In this document: positions 8,609 to 16,211 of the stretch, piece after piece
Layout of the letters: every line of letters starts with the position of its first letter
Position numbering within the stretch: the stretch's first letter is position 1
Assembly (NCBI GenBank): GCA_035573715.1
Contig: DATLZZ010000010.1
Span: 186,001 to 250,000 of the forward strand
DNA length: 64,000 bases
DNA from: JACPRL01 sp035573715
GTDB taxonomy: Bacteria > Acidobacteriota > Terriglobia > Acidiferrales > 2-02-FULL-67-57
Direction of reading: 5' to 3'
Made by a program: the position numbers and the translations under genes
The notes under the pieces: model-generated
Database searches by the model: none
Told to the model about the DNA's origin: nothing
What the model saw: only the letters and a program-made list of their open reading frames with translations

Positions 8609-9031
8609 TCAGAAGCCTTCCAGGTTTTCCTCCGAAAATATCCGCTCGGCTTCGGTCTTCTTCACCGTGGCGCCGCTCGACTGCGCGGCCGCTCCGGAGG
8701 GCTGGTCGAGCACGGCGCGGCCGAGCGCCAGGTCGCGCAGAAAGGCCAGGGCCGCGTCCCGCGCCGCCAGGGTGGCTTCGCGGATGCGCCGGCGGCGCTT
8801 CTCCAGCTCGTAAATCGCCAGGTCGGCGCAGAGCTGCTTGATTTTTTCGCTGGGCTGAAGCGGCAGGGCGTAGCGTCCGCCGGCGTAGGCGTCGATGGTG
8901 GCGGTGGCGGCGGCCAGTGCCGCGTCTACTTTCGTTGTATCCACCGTGCCTGCCTGAGCGTCGTCGGTCAGTTGAATCAGCTCAGCTTCCGTCAATTGAT
9001 TCAGCAAGTCGCTTTGGGTGCAGTATGCCAT
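8609..9031 (-). CDS. Mu gp36-like head-tail connector protein (DUF1320)
   Basis: 140 residues. MAYCTQSDLLNQLTEAELIQLTDD is the hallmark N-terminus of the DUF1320/Mu gp36 family, followed by ALAAATATIDAYAGGRYALPL and IKQLCADLAIYELEKRRRR. Members are small head-completion or connector proteins. It starts 13 bp after the stop of a secreted-looking protein and precedes gpG- and gp37-like genes as in Mu-type phages. RBS GGAGA upstream of the ATG at 9031. Confidence 0.88.
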   Translation of the reverse strand: MAYCTQSDLLNQLTEAELIQLTDDAQAGTVDTTKVDAALAAATATIDAYAGGRYALPLQPSEKIKQLCADLAIYELEKRRRRIREATLAARDAALAFLRDLALGRAVLDQPSGAAAQSSGATVKKTEAERIFSEENLEGF

Positions 9032-9043
9032 CGCCGTCTCCTT

Positions 9044-9817
9044 CTAGCGGCCCGCCGGCCGTGTGCCGCTTGGGCGCTGCGCAAGCATTTGCCGCCGCAG
9101 CGGCGGCTGGTCGGCGCCCGCAGCCGCTCCTCGAACGGCAAGGGTGGAAGCGGCGGTATCGTTCGAGGCGGAAATAGTGAACGTGCCGGGGTCTTCGCTG
9201 GCCGCATTCAGTTGGCGCTCGCCGGACCCCACCCCGGTGCCGTTCGAGCTCGCCCAGCGGTTGGAGATGGTGTTGCTGTAGTTGGTCGGGAAGGCGCTGA
9301 TGCTGTGGTTGCCGTTATAGCCCATCACCGCCAGCCAGAGCGTGTCGTCCGCGCCCCAGGAGGGCGAGAGCGAGCACGGATTGGGCACGTTGGTGTTTGC
9401 CACCACTACCGTGCAGACTTCCGGCGTGCCCTGGTAACCGGTGATGCGGTAGGAGGTGTGAGCGCTGCCCTCGGAGGTCGAGGTCGTGACGGTAATCGTG
9501 CTGCCCTCGGTGCCATCGGCAATACGGTAGTAGACATCGAAGGTGGCGAAGTTGTTGGTCGTCGCGGTGTGAATGAGTTGCGTCCACCCGCTCGGCCAGG
9601 TCACGGTCGGGACAGCATCGAATGAAGCGATGATGATGAGCAAGTCGTCGCTGGCGATGCCGGTCGGCAGATTGAAAGTGTGATTAGTAACGTTGGCGCC
9701 GCTGTTGCCGCCATTCGTAGCCGCCACGGTAGGAAATCCAGCCCAGGCTGACGCGGGGAAGAGCGCAAAAGCGAAGATAGAAAGCAGAAAGGGGAAAAGG
9801 GGGCGCCTCGCCTTCAT
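9044..9817 (-). CDS. Secreted protein of unknown function inside the phage head operon
   Basis: 257 residues with a clear Sec signal peptide (positive MKARRPLF, hydrophobic core to about residue 25, SAWA-G cleavage-like site). The mature part is Thr/Ser/Asn-rich and beta-type (VTWPSGWTQLIHTATTNNFATFDVYYR, TVTTSTSEGSAHTSYRITGYQGTPE), like phage surface or fibre domains or cell-surface beta-sandwiches. The ATG overlaps the previous stop (ATGA) and has GGAGG upstream. A signal peptide is unexpected for a virion part, so it may be a cell-surface moron or an exported adhesin co-expressed with particles. Family unknown. Confidence 0.75.
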   Translation of the reverse strand: MKARRPLFPFLLSIFAFALFPASAWAGFPTVAATNGGNSGANVTNHTFNLPTGIASDDLLIIIASFDAVPTVTWPSGWTQLIHTATTNNFATFDVYYRIADGTEGSTITVTTSTSEGSAHTSYRITGYQGTPEVCTVVVANTNVPNPCSLSPSWGADDTLWLAVMGYNGNHSISAFPTNYSNTISNRWASSNGTGVGSGERQLNAASEDPGTFTISASNDTAASTLAVRGAAAGADQPPLRRQMLAQRPSGTRPAGR

Positions 9818-12099
9818 TGTGTCCTCCGCAGCGTTAGCTCCAACTCAAGCAGGACGGCGGTCGCCGCCAGGGTGTCGGAGCCGTTGGTGGGGTCGCGCCC
9901 GATGCGCAGGAACAGCGTTTCCCCCGCCGCGCAGCCAGTCGTCGTGATAGTGGAAATCGTGGCGGAATTGCGCGTGTTGGCGGTGGCGTTGTTGGCGTCG
10001 GAGACTGTCTGCGCGGTGTTGAAGGTGGGCGCGAGCAAGCCCTCGCCGTCGGCGACACAGGCCGTGGCCAGCGTCCACACGACCGAGTTGGTGGAGGTCG
10101 AGCCGCTGAACCAGATGAAGCCCGCGTCAATCGCGCCCGTCCAGTCCGAGGGCAGCCGCAGGTGCGTGGTTGAGGTGAGCGCGCTGGCGCCGTCGGCGAA
10201 GTCGAGCCCCCCGAACCGTTGCGGCGACGTGCCATAACAGCTCGCCGTCGGCCCGTTCGAGGTCGGGATGTCCCAGCCCGGCCCGGCGGTGGCATTGTTG
10301 CAGCCTGCTGCCACGAAGGTCACTTTGCTGACCGTCGTGATCACATTGCCCGTGGCCTCGACGTTCAACGTTTTGTTGGTCAGCGTTTGCGCGTTGGTGT
10401 CAGTGGTGCAGCTCGCGCAGGCGAGGGTGCGATCGGCGGAGAGGTCACCGCCGCCGCTGAGCGGCGCGCTGGTGTTCACCCCGCGCGCGCTGTTCACCAG
10501 CGTCCGGTTGGTGCCGTTCTCGCCGTACTCCAGCGTGTTCGAGGTCGAGTCGTAGGCGATGAGCCCGCTCGCGGTGGGCGCCGCGCCGGCGCTGGTCGGG
10601 AGCTTGAGCGACGCCGCCGCGCCGAAGTCCTGCGCCCCGGCGCTGTAGGCGTTTCCCTGGTCGGTGTAGACCGTGGCGGCGTTCTGGCGCGCCTTGGCCA
10701 GCGTGCCCGTCCAGCCCAGGGCCCACTGATGATTGTTGGCAGCGCTGGTGATGGCGAGGGTTACGTTGGCGTCGTCGACGTCGGAAAAAGTCTGGGTCGC
10801 GCCCGTCTGCGCGTTGAGGGAAGTGATTCCGCCGCCGGTGCCGCCGTCGTCGTCGGAGCAGACAATCTGGTTCGAGGCGTTGATGGTGAGCGCGCCGCCG
10901 TTGGCGTTGGCGGTGCAGTCGCCGGTGACCGCCCAGTCGAGCGTGTAGTCGGCGGTGCGGGAGGCGGAGCTGCGCAGCTCGAGGTAGTTGTCGCCGTTGG
11001 CGTCGGCCTCGCGCAGCCGGAGCCCGAGCTGGTTGTCGAGCGTCAGCCCGCCCGCGGCCGTGAAGACATTGGCCTCGTCTTCGTAGGCCGCGGCCGCGGG
11101 GAGCTGAGCTCTGGCGGCTGAGCCGCCGAGGTCGGAGAAGGCGAGCTGCTGCCAGGCGAAGGCGCTGGCGCCGGTGGCGCGCACTACGGTGCCGGTCGTC
11201 AGGCCGCTGGCGGTGTGGGAGGCGCCAACCAAGGCGTGGGCGTCGGGCGCAAACGTGCCCGAGGTGAAGGCAGAGGTGACGGTGGAACAAGTGGGCGCGG
11301 CGTTGTCGTTGGTCGCCGTTACCACTTGGTTGGTGCAGGTTCCGACGCCGGCGTAGTTGGCGGCCAGCATCGCATCGGTCACCGAGGCCGGCCGGACGGT
11401 CGCTTGAAGGTTGCCGGCCGAGGGATTGGTGAAGTCAATGGTCGCCGTATCCTGGAAGTTGATGGGGTCCTGCGCCGTCAGCGCCACGCCGTCAATCTGG
11501 TGCGTTGCGCTCCCACCGCCGCCCCCGCTGATTGTTACCGTGGTGCGGCCGTTAGCCGCATCGTTGCTCGCGGTGACGCCGGGGCCGACAAAGTTGAGGA
11601 CCCGTTGGCCAATCAGCGCGGCGCCTTCGTCCTGGACGGTCTGGTAGGCCTGGGCGGCGACGGTGTCCGAGGCCAGCGGGGTGGCGGCGCCGAGGTCGAA
11701 CGTCGCGCCGTTGATGACGTAGCGGCGCTCGGGCAGAAGCTCCTGGCCGGTGGCGCTGACGATGCGCACGCGGTAGAACGTCCCCGCGGGCGAGATGGTG
11801 TCATTGCCCCGCACCACGCAGCCGGCGTCGATCTGCCCGCTGGTAATGGTGCAGGTGACCGGCGGTTGAATCACCAGCAGCGCCGGGTCGCTGACCGTGC
11901 CCTCCTGCGACAACCGCAAAATCACTTTCCCGCTGGCAATGGGCGCCCCCGCCGCATCCTTCACGCTTCCGCTCACGGTCGTCGCTTGCGCGACGACCGG
12001 GAGGCAGAGGAAGCATAGGAAGCAGACGAAGCAGAGGAAAAAGCTTTCTCCTCTGCCTCCTCTGCCTCCTCCGCTTCCTATGCCTCTTTGCGCGCTCAC
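9814..12099 (-). CDS. Large fibre-like protein with N-terminal signal/anchor segment
   Basis: 761 residues from a GTG at 12099 (GAGG five bases upstream). Residues ~20-39 are a Cys/Phe/Leu-rich hydrophobic run (FFLCFVCFLCFLCLPVV), a likely signal peptide. Next comes a CarboxypepD_reg-like beta domain (TVSGSVKDAAGAPIASGKVILRL), then several hundred Ala/Thr/Asn/Gly-rich residues with fibre-type phrases (TDTNAQTLTNKTLNVEATGN, NYLELRSSASRTADYTLDW) and a C-terminal beta domain with paired Cys. It resembles phage tail fibre/receptor-binding proteins but lies between capsid and connector genes. The signal segment is encoded by one arm of an inverted repeat (12001-12086). Host-surface versus virion role is unresolved. 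Confidence 0.75.
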   Translation of the reverse strand: MSAQRGIGSGGGRGGRGESFFLCFVCFLCFLCLPVVAQATTVSGSVKDAAGAPIASGKVILRLSQEGTVSDPALLVIQPPVTCTITSGQIDAGCVVRGNDTISPAGTFYRVRIVSATGQELLPERRYVINGATFDLGAATPLASDTVAAQAYQTVQDEGAALIGQRVLNFVGPGVTASNDAANGRTTVTISGGGGGSATHQIDGVALTAQDPINFQDTATIDFTNPSAGNLQATVRPASVTDAMLAANYAGVGTCTNQVVTATNDNAAPTCSTVTSAFTSGTFAPDAHALVGASHTASGLTTGTVVRATGASAFAWQQLAFSDLGGSAARAQLPAAAAYEDEANVFTAAGGLTLDNQLGLRLREADANGDNYLELRSSASRTADYTLDWAVTGDCTANANGGALTINASNQIVCSDDDGGTGGGITSLNAQTGATQTFSDVDDANVTLAITSAANNHQWALGWTGTLAKARQNAATVYTDQGNAYSAGAQDFGAAASLKLPTSAGAAPTASGLIAYDSTSNTLEYGENGTNRTLVNSARGVNTSAPLSGGGDLSADRTLACASCTTDTNAQTLTNKTLNVEATGNVITTVSKVTFVAAGCNNATAGPGWDIPTSNGPTASCYGTSPQRFGGLDFADGASALTSTTHLRLPSDWTGAIDAGFIWFSGSTSTNSVVWTLATACVADGEGLLAPTFNTAQTVSDANNATANTRNSATISTITTTGCAAGETLFLRIGRDPTNGSDTLAATAVLLELELTLRRTQ
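12001..12086. repeat. 86-bp imperfect inverted repeat of AGGAAGCAG-type units inside a coding region
   Basis: Arms of ~44 bp (12001-12044 and 12043-12086) pair with about 37 matches around a central AAGCTTT. Each arm is made of degenerate 9-bp units (AGGAAGCAG/AGGAGGCAG). It lies in the 5' end of the fibre-like gene and encodes its Gly/Arg-rich first residues and the hydrophobic signal segment. Confidence 0.7.
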
Positions 12100-12119
12100 G
12101 GTCGCCTCGTTCTGAACCT

Positions 12120-13058
12120 CTACGCGACGGCGTTCTTGATGAGGTAGCCGGCTTCGACGGCGGTGATTTTCTGGTCGTAGTAGAAGTGGACGGCCAGCTC
12201 GTCGGCCTTGCGGCTGACGGGGGTAGCGCGGCCGATTTCAACGATGAAGCCCGAGGTCGAGCCCGGCGCGCCCGCCCACACGAACGACTTGCCGAAGCTC
12301 GGCTCGCCGAAGGCTGGCGTGGGGCTGACGTAGCAGAGCAGGGCGTGCTTGCCGAAGACGAAGCTGACGGTGCCGTCGGCGGCCACTTCCAGCGCCTGCG
12401 ACACCAGCACCTGCTGGACGTCGAACAGCGACGCCAGGTCTTCCTCCCGCACCACGCCCACGCGGATGTTCTGCACCCGCTCGACGATGCGCGGGTGGTT
12501 GCGCAACTTGGAGAACACGCTGAACCCCAGCACCAGCGTGTTGGCCCGCACGCCGGAATTCCTGGCGATGACCTCCTGGCCGGCCTGGATGTCTTCGGTC
12601 GGTTTGGAGTTGGTGTAGTCGGACCACTGGGCCGTGCCGGAAAGGGTAGTGTTCTGCGTGACCTGCGCGGTGTCGGTGACCTTGGCGGCGAAAAGCTTTT
12701 CCTTGCGCAGCAGCAGCTTGTCAGTCAGGGTTTCGGCGGCCCACTGCTCGATGTCGCCGGCGTCGAAGTTGGCGCGCTCTTCGTCGGTGATGAGGCGTTC
12801 GAGCGCGTGATCCTCGGCGAAGTAAGTGTCTGACGAGAGCAACTGCGCCACGCGCTGCGCGGCCGCGCCGGGCGCGCGCGTGTCGTCCACCAGCGCCTGG
12901 AGCTGCTCCTTGCCGAAGCGCCAGTACTTGTCCGACTGGCGCTGCACCCCAACGCGGGTGAACACCTGGTCGGCGACGTAGCCGGGATTGCGGTACTTCA
13001 CCGCGAAGTTCGACAACGCAACGTCAATGTGGCCTTGCAACGGACTCACGAATGCCAT
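12120..13058 (-). CDS. Major capsid protein
   Basis: 312 residues, ATG at 13058 with strong RBS (AGGAGG). MAFVSPLQGHIDVALSNFAVKYRNPGYVADQVFTRVGVQRQSDKYW matches the start of major capsid proteins of HK97 fold found in many siphophage and GTA-like elements. The middle (FDAGDIEQWAAETLTDKLLLRKEKL ... SGVRANTLVLGFSVFSKLRNHPRIVERV) and the C-terminal VEAGYLIKNAVA support this. It follows the decoration gene and the protease/scaffold gene in transcription order, as expected for a head module. Confidence 0.85.
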   Translation of the reverse strand: MAFVSPLQGHIDVALSNFAVKYRNPGYVADQVFTRVGVQRQSDKYWRFGKEQLQALVDDTRAPGAAAQRVAQLLSSDTYFAEDHALERLITDEERANFDAGDIEQWAAETLTDKLLLRKEKLFAAKVTDTAQVTQNTTLSGTAQWSDYTNSKPTEDIQAGQEVIARNSGVRANTLVLGFSVFSKLRNHPRIVERVQNIRVGVVREEDLASLFDVQQVLVSQALEVAADGTVSFVFGKHALLCYVSPTPAFGEPSFGKSFVWAGAPGSTSGFIVEIGRATPVSRKADELAVHFYYDQKITAVEAGYLIKNAVA

Positions 13059-13082
13059 TTGAGTTTCCTCCTGGTCGCGGAA

Positions 13083-13472
13083 TCAGACTTTGTAGCGGAA
13101 GGGGACGACGACGAGGTCGAAGGTATCGCCGGCGGCAGTCGCCGAGGTGAGGGCAATGCCGACGACTTCGATGGTGGTGCCCGCCGCCTCGCCGCCCACG
13201 GCTTGCAGCCGGCCGGTGGTGTCGGCGATCTTCACGAAGCTGCCGGCGGTGATGGCCGCGGCCGCGGTGCCGACCGCCGGACCGAGGATGACGACGGGGA
13301 TCGCCTTGCCGGCCGCATCGGCGCGCAGTGCCGTCATCCCCTTGGCGCGCTGGCCGGCCGCGGTGGGCAGCTTCACGTCGTCGGCGTTGGTGCCTTGAAT
13401 CACGGCCAGGTCGGCGTTGATGGCGCCGCCTTCGGCCTTCTGCGTCAGAACGATTTCGCCTCCGATGGGCAT
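13083..13472 (-). CDS. Capsid decoration (cement) protein, DUF2190-like
   Basis: 129 residues from ATG 13472 (RBS GGAGG 9 bases upstream; the open frame extends further upstream only as a shadow of the protease gene). MPIGGEIVLTQKAEGGAINADLAVIQGTNADDVKLPTAAGQ, a central GSFVKIADTTGRLQAV and the terminal DTFDLVVVPFRYKV are typical of DUF2190 capsid cement proteins, small beta-folds that bind the outer capsid. The position directly before the major capsid gene agrees. Confidence 0.8.
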   Translation of the reverse strand: MPIGGEIVLTQKAEGGAINADLAVIQGTNADDVKLPTAAGQRAKGMTALRADAAGKAIPVVILGPAVGTAAAAITAGSFVKIADTTGRLQAVGGEAAGTTIEVVGIALTSATAAGDTFDLVVVPFRYKV

Positions 13473-13484
13473 CTTGTTTTCCTC

Positions 13485-13520
13485 CGAGTTTCGAGTTTCG
13501 ATTTTCGAGTTTCGCGTTGC
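13485..13520. repeat. Heptamer repeat TTTCGAG/TTTCGAT
   Basis: Four consecutive 7-bp units (TTTCGAG, TTTCGAG, TTTCGAT, TTTCGAG) in the gap between protease and decoration genes. Related heptads appear at 14711-14740 and 18899-18930. Confidence 0.6.
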
Positions 13521-13549
13521 GCTCGTGGCAACCGAAAAACGAATGTCTC

Positions 13550-14746
13550 CTAGGCGACGGGGTTCCTCTGTCGTCCTTCCTCTCTCAGTTGCGCCAGCGC
13601 TTCGGCGTAGCTGATGTTCTCTTCCACCGCCAACGCTTCGGCGCGCTCGGCCAGTTCGACGCTCTCCGGATCGACGCTCATGCCGCGCTGGGGCTCGGTG
13701 AAGCGGACGAGCCGCGAGCCGTGACTCATGACCCGTGACTCGTGACTCGTCTTGCTGCTCAGCTCGCGGAACTCGATGACGGCCGGCAGCTTCGCCAGAA
13801 ACTCCTGGAACCACTCCAGCAGCGTCGATTGCGGCTCGCCGGCAGATTCTTCTCCGGCAGGACAGGCATTCTTGGCTGTCCCCTCCGCCTGCGCGAGCCG
13901 CTCCATGAACTCCTGCACACCCCAGCGGTCGAACAGCGGCGGGAAGCGGCCGCGGCTGCGCAGCGACTCTACAAAGTTGGCGACCTGCTCCTGGCGGCGC
14001 GTGGCTTCGGTCTCATTCAACTTCTGTTCCGCTGCGTCCTTCGCTTCCGCCACCGCGTCGAGCCTTTGCTCGAGTGCCGCCAGGCGCTCGGCAAGCAGCT
14101 CGGTGCTCGAAGAGGGGACCGGCGAGGGATCCGCGGATCCCTCGCCGGTGGGGGTGGCGGAGGGGAGGTGCACGGCGGGGACGAAGAAGCCCCGCAGGTG
14201 ATCCAGGAAACTCTCCAGCTTCGATTTCGATTCCGGCATGGCCGCCTCCGGCAAAGTGGGAATGGACGCGAGGGGAAAAGTTCCGGCGTCAATCTCTTGA
14301 AACTCGGCGGGCGCTAAGCGCACGGGCGACAGGGCTTTGACGGCCGGCGGGGCCGCGCCCAGGAATCCGACGTGGCGCAGGTATGGCCCGCCGGTCAGCG
14401 GGAACTTTTTGTAGAGCGCCACCGAGCGCTGTGCGAAGCGGCCGGCGCGCACCAGCGCCTCCAGCGCCGGGTCAACTTTTTCGAGCTGAGCCCAGAGCGA
14501 CTCGCCCGCGCGCCGCAGCCGCTTCACCCAGCCGTAGGCCGGGGAGTCGTCGCCGGGATGGCCGAGCACGACCGGCGCGGCGTGCAACCGGGCGTCGTAG
14601 CTCGCCGCCAAGCGGTCCAGGTCGCCCGCGGTCCAGTTGCCGCGCTCGCCGTAGTCTCCGGCGCGAAACACTTCGATCCACGCGTTTTCGAGCGAACCAG
14701 CCGAGGGAGCCCGGGATTCGATTCTCGATTTTGGAGTTTCGTTCAT
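13550..14746 (-). CDS. Prohead protease/scaffold (Mu gpI-like)
   Basis: 398 residues. WIEVFRAGDYGERGNWTAGDLDRLAASYD, then VVLGHPGDDSPAYGWVKRL, RSVALYKKF and YLRHVGFLGAAPPAVKAL, are the signature phrases of the Mu protein I family: an N-terminal self-cleaving protease domain (~1-155) followed by a coiled-coil scaffold (ELLAERLAALEQRLDAVAEAKDAAEQ at ~215-250). The ATG at 14746 overlaps the portal stop (ATGA). Residues ~332-344 (SHESRVMSHGSRL) are encoded by a heptamer repeat (13718-13754) in the scaffold, apparently a tolerated insertion. The palindrome at 13857-13879 is also inside this gene. Confidence 0.85.
   Translation of the reverse strand: MNETPKSRIESRAPSAGSLENAWIEVFRAGDYGERGNWTAGDLDRLAASYDARLHAAPVVLGHPGDDSPAYGWVKRLRRAGESLWAQLEKVDPALEALVRAGRFAQRSVALYKKFPLTGGPYLRHVGFLGAAPPAVKALSPVRLAPAEFQEIDAGTFPLASIPTLPEAAMPESKSKLESFLDHLRGFFVPAVHLPSATPTGEGSADPSPVPSSSTELLAERLAALEQRLDAVAEAKDAAEQKLNETEATRRQEQVANFVESLRSRGRFPPLFDRWGVQEFMERLAQAEGTAKNACPAGEESAGEPQSTLLEWFQEFLAKLPAVIEFRELSSKTSHESRVMSHGSRLVRFTEPQRGMSVDPESVELAERAEALAVEENISYAEALAQLREEGRQRNPVA
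13718..13754. repeat. In-frame GTGACTC heptamer repeat in protease gene
   Basis: Tandem degenerate 7-bp units (GTGACTC) encode the SHESRVMSHGSRL insertion in the scaffold part of the gpI-like protein. A related repeat sits in the portal gene at 15470-15508 (encoding SHELRVASHESRLL). Confidence 0.7.
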
Positions 14747-16008
14747 TGCGTTTCTCTCCGCGCCGCGCCGAGGGTCGGGTCGCCGGCCTGGGGCGCCGGG
14801 ATGGAATAGGTGCGTTGCAGGTAGCTCAGCGGCAGGGGTGTGCCGAGGCGCGCCAGGCGCTCGTCAATTTCAATCCGTTGCCGCAAGGCTTCCGGGGGGT
14901 CGAGGGCAATGGTCCAACGCGGCACGGGAACGTCGGGCCCGAAGTTGAAGAGAAAGAGCCAGCGCAAGAGCTGATCGTTGATGACGCTCATCAGGTCGCG
15001 CGCATCGGCGGCGACCTTCTCGAAGCGGACATCCTGGTGCACTTCGCCCAGGGCGCGCGAGCCGCGGCCGTCTTCGCCGCCGCGCTGTGTGAGCGTCTGC
15101 CCCAGAATCACCCGCGCGATTTCGTTGTTGCACACGGTGTCGGCCAGAGTGAGGAACACCTCGGTGCCGCCCGCGCGGGCCGCGTTCAACAGCTCGGTGA
15201 CAATCTGGAAGTTCTCCGGAATGGCGACAGCCGTCTCGGCGTTGATGGCTTCGGCGGCTTCGAGCGCTTTCTGCTTGTCCTGCTCGGTGGCGCCGGCGGG
15301 ATAGCGCACCACCACGGCGCCCGTGCCCTTCTCGATAAACTTCAGCCAGAACTTCAGGTCCTGCCGCTTGAACCACGACGCCCAGAAGACGCGCCGCAGC
15401 AGCGGCCGCCCGCGGCGATTCCCATGGCGGGGCCGGAAGCTGTTGACCAGGAACTTGTGCTCGGGAAGAAGACGCGACTCGTGACTCGCAACGCGTAACT
15501 CGTGCGAAAAGCGAAGTGCCCCGGTTTGCGGCTTGCCGGCATCGCCGAACGCAAAAAGTTCCTGGGGGCGCGGTTTGAGGTCGCGAATAAGAACCGTGGA
15601 GCCCTGCTGCTCCCAGAGGATTTCCGCTACGGTGAGGCCGTAGCCGACGGCGTCGAGCAGCTCGTAAAGGACATTCTCGAAATGGGGAATGCCGGCCAGC
15701 ACCTCGCGTGCGAACGCGGCGCGGCGCTCATCCTCGGCGGTGGAGGACGCGGCCACCACTTTGCGCTCCCGCCGCAGCACGCCGTCCTTGCGGGTCTCCA
15801 GCGCCGAGCTGACCTGCCCGTCCTTTTCTTCCAGATCGCGGTAGAGCGCGTAGGCGGCCGTGCTGTCGGTGAGCATCAGGCGCCAGGCCGCGGAGGGATT
15901 GTCGGCCCCGGCATAGGCGACGGGGTTTGTCCCCACCGAGGCCAGCACTTCGCTGGTCACCAGCTCTCCGCTTACCGGCGCTTTCGGCACTGTCATGGTC
16001 TCGGCCAT
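14743..16008 (-). CDS. Portal protein (Mu gp29-like, DUF935)
   Basis: 421 residues from ATG 16008 (MAETMTVPKAP). AYALYRDLEEKDGQVSSALETRKDGVL, ELLDAVGYGLTVAEILWE, FLVNSFRPRHGNRRGRPLLRRVFWASWFKRQDLKFWLKFIEKGTGAVVVRYPAG and EVHQDVRFEKVAADARDLMSVINDQLLRWLFLFNFG are diagnostic for DUF935/Mu gp29 portals, the dodecameric DNA gate at the capsid vertex. It is the first gene of the minus-strand structural operon and begins ~35 bp downstream of palindromic element copy 1. An earlier ATG at 16041 would lie at the edge of the element; neither start has a strong RBS. A heptamer repeat inserts SHELRVASHESRLL near residue 180. No Mu gpF-like minor head gene follows, which is unusual. Confidence 0.88.
   Translation of the reverse strand: MAETMTVPKAPVSGELVTSEVLASVGTNPVAYAGADNPSAAWRLMLTDSTAAYALYRDLEEKDGQVSSALETRKDGVLRRERKVVAASSTAEDERRAAFAREVLAGIPHFENVLYELLDAVGYGLTVAEILWEQQGSTVLIRDLKPRPQELFAFGDAGKPQTGALRFSHELRVASHESRLLPEHKFLVNSFRPRHGNRRGRPLLRRVFWASWFKRQDLKFWLKFIEKGTGAVVVRYPAGATEQDKQKALEAAEAINAETAVAIPENFQIVTELLNAARAGGTEVFLTLADTVCNNEIARVILGQTLTQRGGEDGRGSRALGEVHQDVRFEKVAADARDLMSVINDQLLRWLFLFNFGPDVPVPRWTIALDPPEALRQRIEIDERLARLGTPLPLSYLQRTYSIPAPQAGDPTLGAARRETQ
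15470..15508. repeat. In-frame ACTCGTGACTCG-type repeat in portal gene
   Basis: Degenerate heptamer array related to the one at 13718-13754; it encodes SHELRVASHESRLL in the portal protein between the DUF935 blocks. Confidence 0.65.
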
Positions 16009-16043
16009 CGCGAGCGCTCTGTAGCAACTTGGCGGAGGCAATG

Positions 16044-16163
16044 TCTACGGTTTTTGCGGTTTTTGCGGTTTTTGCGGTTGTTTTTTTTCTGGTTGTATTT
16101 TTTGGGGGGTTCTGGGACAACGGCAAAACCGCAAAAACCGCGAAAACCGCGAAAACCGCACGA
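16044..16163 (-). repeat. Palindromic 9-mer element, copy 1 (upstream of portal operon)
   Basis: Read on the minus strand: tandem CGGTTTTCG/CGGTTTTTG units, a CCGTTGTCCCAGAA core, CCCCCCAAAAAATACAACC, an A-run, then inverted ACCGCAAAA units ending in CCGTAGACA. The arms can pair into a ~40-bp stem. It is AT-rich against the GC-rich surroundings. It has the same orientation relative to the portal operon as copies 2 and 3 have to their operons. Candidate leader, operator or attenuator. Confidence 0.85.
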
Positions 16164-16211
16164 GTGGGGACCTGCTTTCGTCGCCGCCGGTTGTGGTAGC
16201 ATCGTCCTCCC

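Noticed and set aside
15927..16199. Small ORFs through the palindromic elements (FAVFAVFAVVFF... and KTAKTAKTAK peptides)
   Set aside because: The peptides are translations of the 9-mer repeats in either direction, without RBS and not conserved apart from the repeat.
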